Source of the DNA: DASQLQ01 sp035629935
GTDB taxonomy: Bacteria > Actinomycetota > CADDZG01 > WHSQ01
Direction: 5' to 3'
DNA: 6,935 nt
Assembly (NCBI GenBank): GCA_035629935.1
Contig: DASQLQ010000133.1
Coordinates: 1-6,935 of the forward strand
Part shown: piece after piece, positions 5,865 to 6,935 of the stretch
How positions within the stretch are numbered: position 1 is the first letter of the stretch
Layout: each line of letters opens with the position of its first letter
Program-made: the position numbers and the translations under genes
Notes under the pieces: generated by a model
What the model saw: only the letters and a program-made list of their open reading frames with translations
Told to the model about the DNA's origin: nothing
Database searches by the model: none

Positions 5865-6935
5865 GCGGTTCGCGCGGTGGCTCGACTCGCGACTGGGCGC
5901 TGCCTCGTTCGCGGAGAACGCGCTCAACAAGGTGTTCCCCGACCATTGGTCCTTCATGCTCGGCGAGGTGGCGATGTATTCCTTCGTCGTCTTACTTCTA
6001 ACCGGGATCTTCCTGAGCCTGTTCTTCGACCCCAGTGTGAACGAGACGATCTACCAGGGAAGCTACGCGCCTCTCCGGGGTGTCGAGGTGTCCGACGCGT
6101 TCAACTCGACGATGCACCTCAGTTTCGACGTTCGGGCCGGACTGGTCATGAGGCAAACCCATCACTGGGCCGCGATCGTCTTCATAGCTTCGGTCGTCGT
6201 GCATCTCCTAAGGATCTTCTTCACGGGAGCATTCCGACGCCCGCGCGAGATCAACTGGATCATCGGAGTGACTCTCTTGATCTTGGCGATGTTCAACGGC
6301 TTCACCGGCTACTCGTTGCCCGACGATCTGTTGTCGGGGACGGGCTTGCGGATCGCTTATTCGATCTCGTTATCGATCCCTCTCGCGGGAGCGTGGCTCG
6401 CGTTCCTCGTCTTCGGTGGCGAGTTCCCCGCGGAGGAGATCATCCCGCGCCTGTTCGTGACTCACGTGATGATCGTGCCGGCAGCGATCATCGTTTTGAT
6501 GACGATCCACCTCGCGATCGTGTGGCGCCAGAAGCACACAGACTTTCCGGGGCCGGGGAGGCGCGAATCGAACGTCGTCGGGTCGAAGCTATGGCCTACC
6601 TACGCGGTGAAGTCGACGGCTCTTCTCTTCGCCGTCTTCAGCGTTCTGTTCGCTCTGGGCGGGCTGGTGCAGATCAACCCGATCTGGCTCTACGGCCCAT
6701 TCAGGGTTCAGCAGGTGACGTCTCCGGCTCAACCGGATTGGTGGATGGGGTGGGTCGAAGGCGCGCTGCGACTGTTCCCGCCGATCGAGCTGCGTGCTTT
6801 CGGATTCGAGATACCCAATCCGTTCTATCCCGCGGTTCTGTTGCCGGGTATCACGTTCCTCATCCTCTATGCGTGGCCGTTCCTCGAAGCTCGGTTCACA
6901 GGCGACCGTGAGCCTCACCATCTCCTCGATCGGGC
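5857..6935 (+). CDS. qcrB: Cytochrome b subunit of cytochrome bcc complex, 3' partial
   Basis: QcrB holds hemes bL and bH and both quinone sites. The reading frame is open to the right edge; 359 residues are visible of an expected 500 or more. The chosen start is GTG 5857, eight bases inside qcrA, giving MLRRFARWLDSRLG; no strong ribosome binding site precedes it, so the exact start is less certain than the frame. Family marks are FPDHWSFMLGE (27-36), the helix B heme ligands H102 and H116 (14 apart), GFTGYSLPDDLLSGTG (148-163), and the helix D ligands H203 and H218 (15 apart, the cytochrome b6 spacing; mitochondrial cytochrome b has 14). The Qo motif expected as PEWY or PDWY reads PDWW (293-296), followed by MGWVEGALR. 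The last visible part (ARFTGDREPHH) is the usual run into the C-terminal helices. Another forward open frame at 5877-6911 is a shadow of this gene. Confidence 0.95.
   Translation, partial: MLRRFARWLDSRLGAASFAENALNKVFPDHWSFMLGEVAMYSFVVLLLTGIFLSLFFDPSVNETIYQGSYAPLRGVEVSDAFNSTMHLSFDVRAGLVMRQTHHWAAIVFIASVVVHLLRIFFTGAFRRPREINWIIGVTLLILAMFNGFTGYSLPDDLLSGTGLRIAYSISLSIPLAGAWLAFLVFGGEFPAEEIIPRLFVTHVMIVPAAIIVLMTIHLAIVWRQKHTDFPGPGRRESNVVGSKLWPTYAVKSTALLFAVFSVLFALGGLVQINPIWLYGPFRVQQVTSPAQPDWWMGWVEGALRLFPPIELRAFGFEIPNPFYPAVLLPGITFLILYAWPFLEARFTGDREPHHLLDR

Noticed and set aside
5877..6911. Forward open frame of about 344 codons near the right end
   Set aside because: It is a frame-shifted shadow of qcrB. 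The real frame is open to the window edge and carries the cytochrome b heme ligands and Qo motif.
1..6935. Terminators, RNA genes, CRISPR arrays, insertion sequences or other repeats
   Set aside because: The window is coding from end to end. I saw no tRNA-like or rRNA-like stretch, no hairpin followed by a T run, no regularly spaced repeats and no transposase-like protein.

Overview
The window is one strand-uniform stretch of a respiratory operon. It encodes most of a caa3-type cytochrome c oxidase followed by most of a cytochrome bcc (menaquinol:cytochrome c oxidoreductase) complex. All eight genes read left to right. Each starts inside, or directly abuts, the stop of the previous gene, so I find no intergenic base in 6935 nt. 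The first gene (ctaC) is cut by the left edge and the last (qcrB) by the right edge.

Organism: the bcc half is of the actinobacterial kind. It has a diheme QcrC, a Rieske protein with two N-terminal helices before a twin-arginine-led third helix, a CPCHQS Rieske box, and a QcrB opening with a FPDHWSFMLGE stretch. G+C is high but not extreme (about 60% by eye), and GTG starts are used three times. The oxidase half differs from the textbook mycobacterial/corynebacterial one: subunit II carries its own cytochrome c domain, and there is no separate ctaF. My best guess is a deep-branching actinobacterium (Acidimicrobiia-, Thermoleophilia- or Rubrobacter-like), possibly uncultured. That placement is inference, not something the sequence proves.

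Layout: 2-706 ctaC (CuA subunit II fused to cytochrome c, 5' partial); 706-2586 ctaD (catalytic subunit I with two extra C-terminal helices); 2587-3186 ctaE (subunit III); 3186-3611 a small three-helix membrane protein of unknown function; 3608-4231 a CtaG-family oxidase assembly protein; 4231-5037 qcrC (diheme cytochrome c, predicted lipoprotein); 5034-5864 qcrA (Rieske protein); 5857-6935 qcrB (cytochrome b, 3' partial).

How they work together: menaquinol is oxidised at the Qo site formed by QcrB and QcrA. One electron goes through the Rieske cluster to the two hemes of QcrC, then to the heme c and CuA of CtaC, and finally to heme a and the heme a3/CuB centre of CtaD, where O2 is reduced. 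CtaE stabilises the oxidase and CtaG helps copper reach it. The small membrane protein sits between CtaE and CtaG and is a candidate accessory or assembly factor.

No wholly new system is evident. The most interesting points are residue-level departures in otherwise familiar enzymes: a missing K-channel lysine and Mg-site histidine in CtaD, PDWW instead of PEWY/PDWY in QcrB, CTHAGC in the Rieske protein, a three-heme-c relay, a lipoprotein form of QcrC, and the uncharacterised membrane protein.
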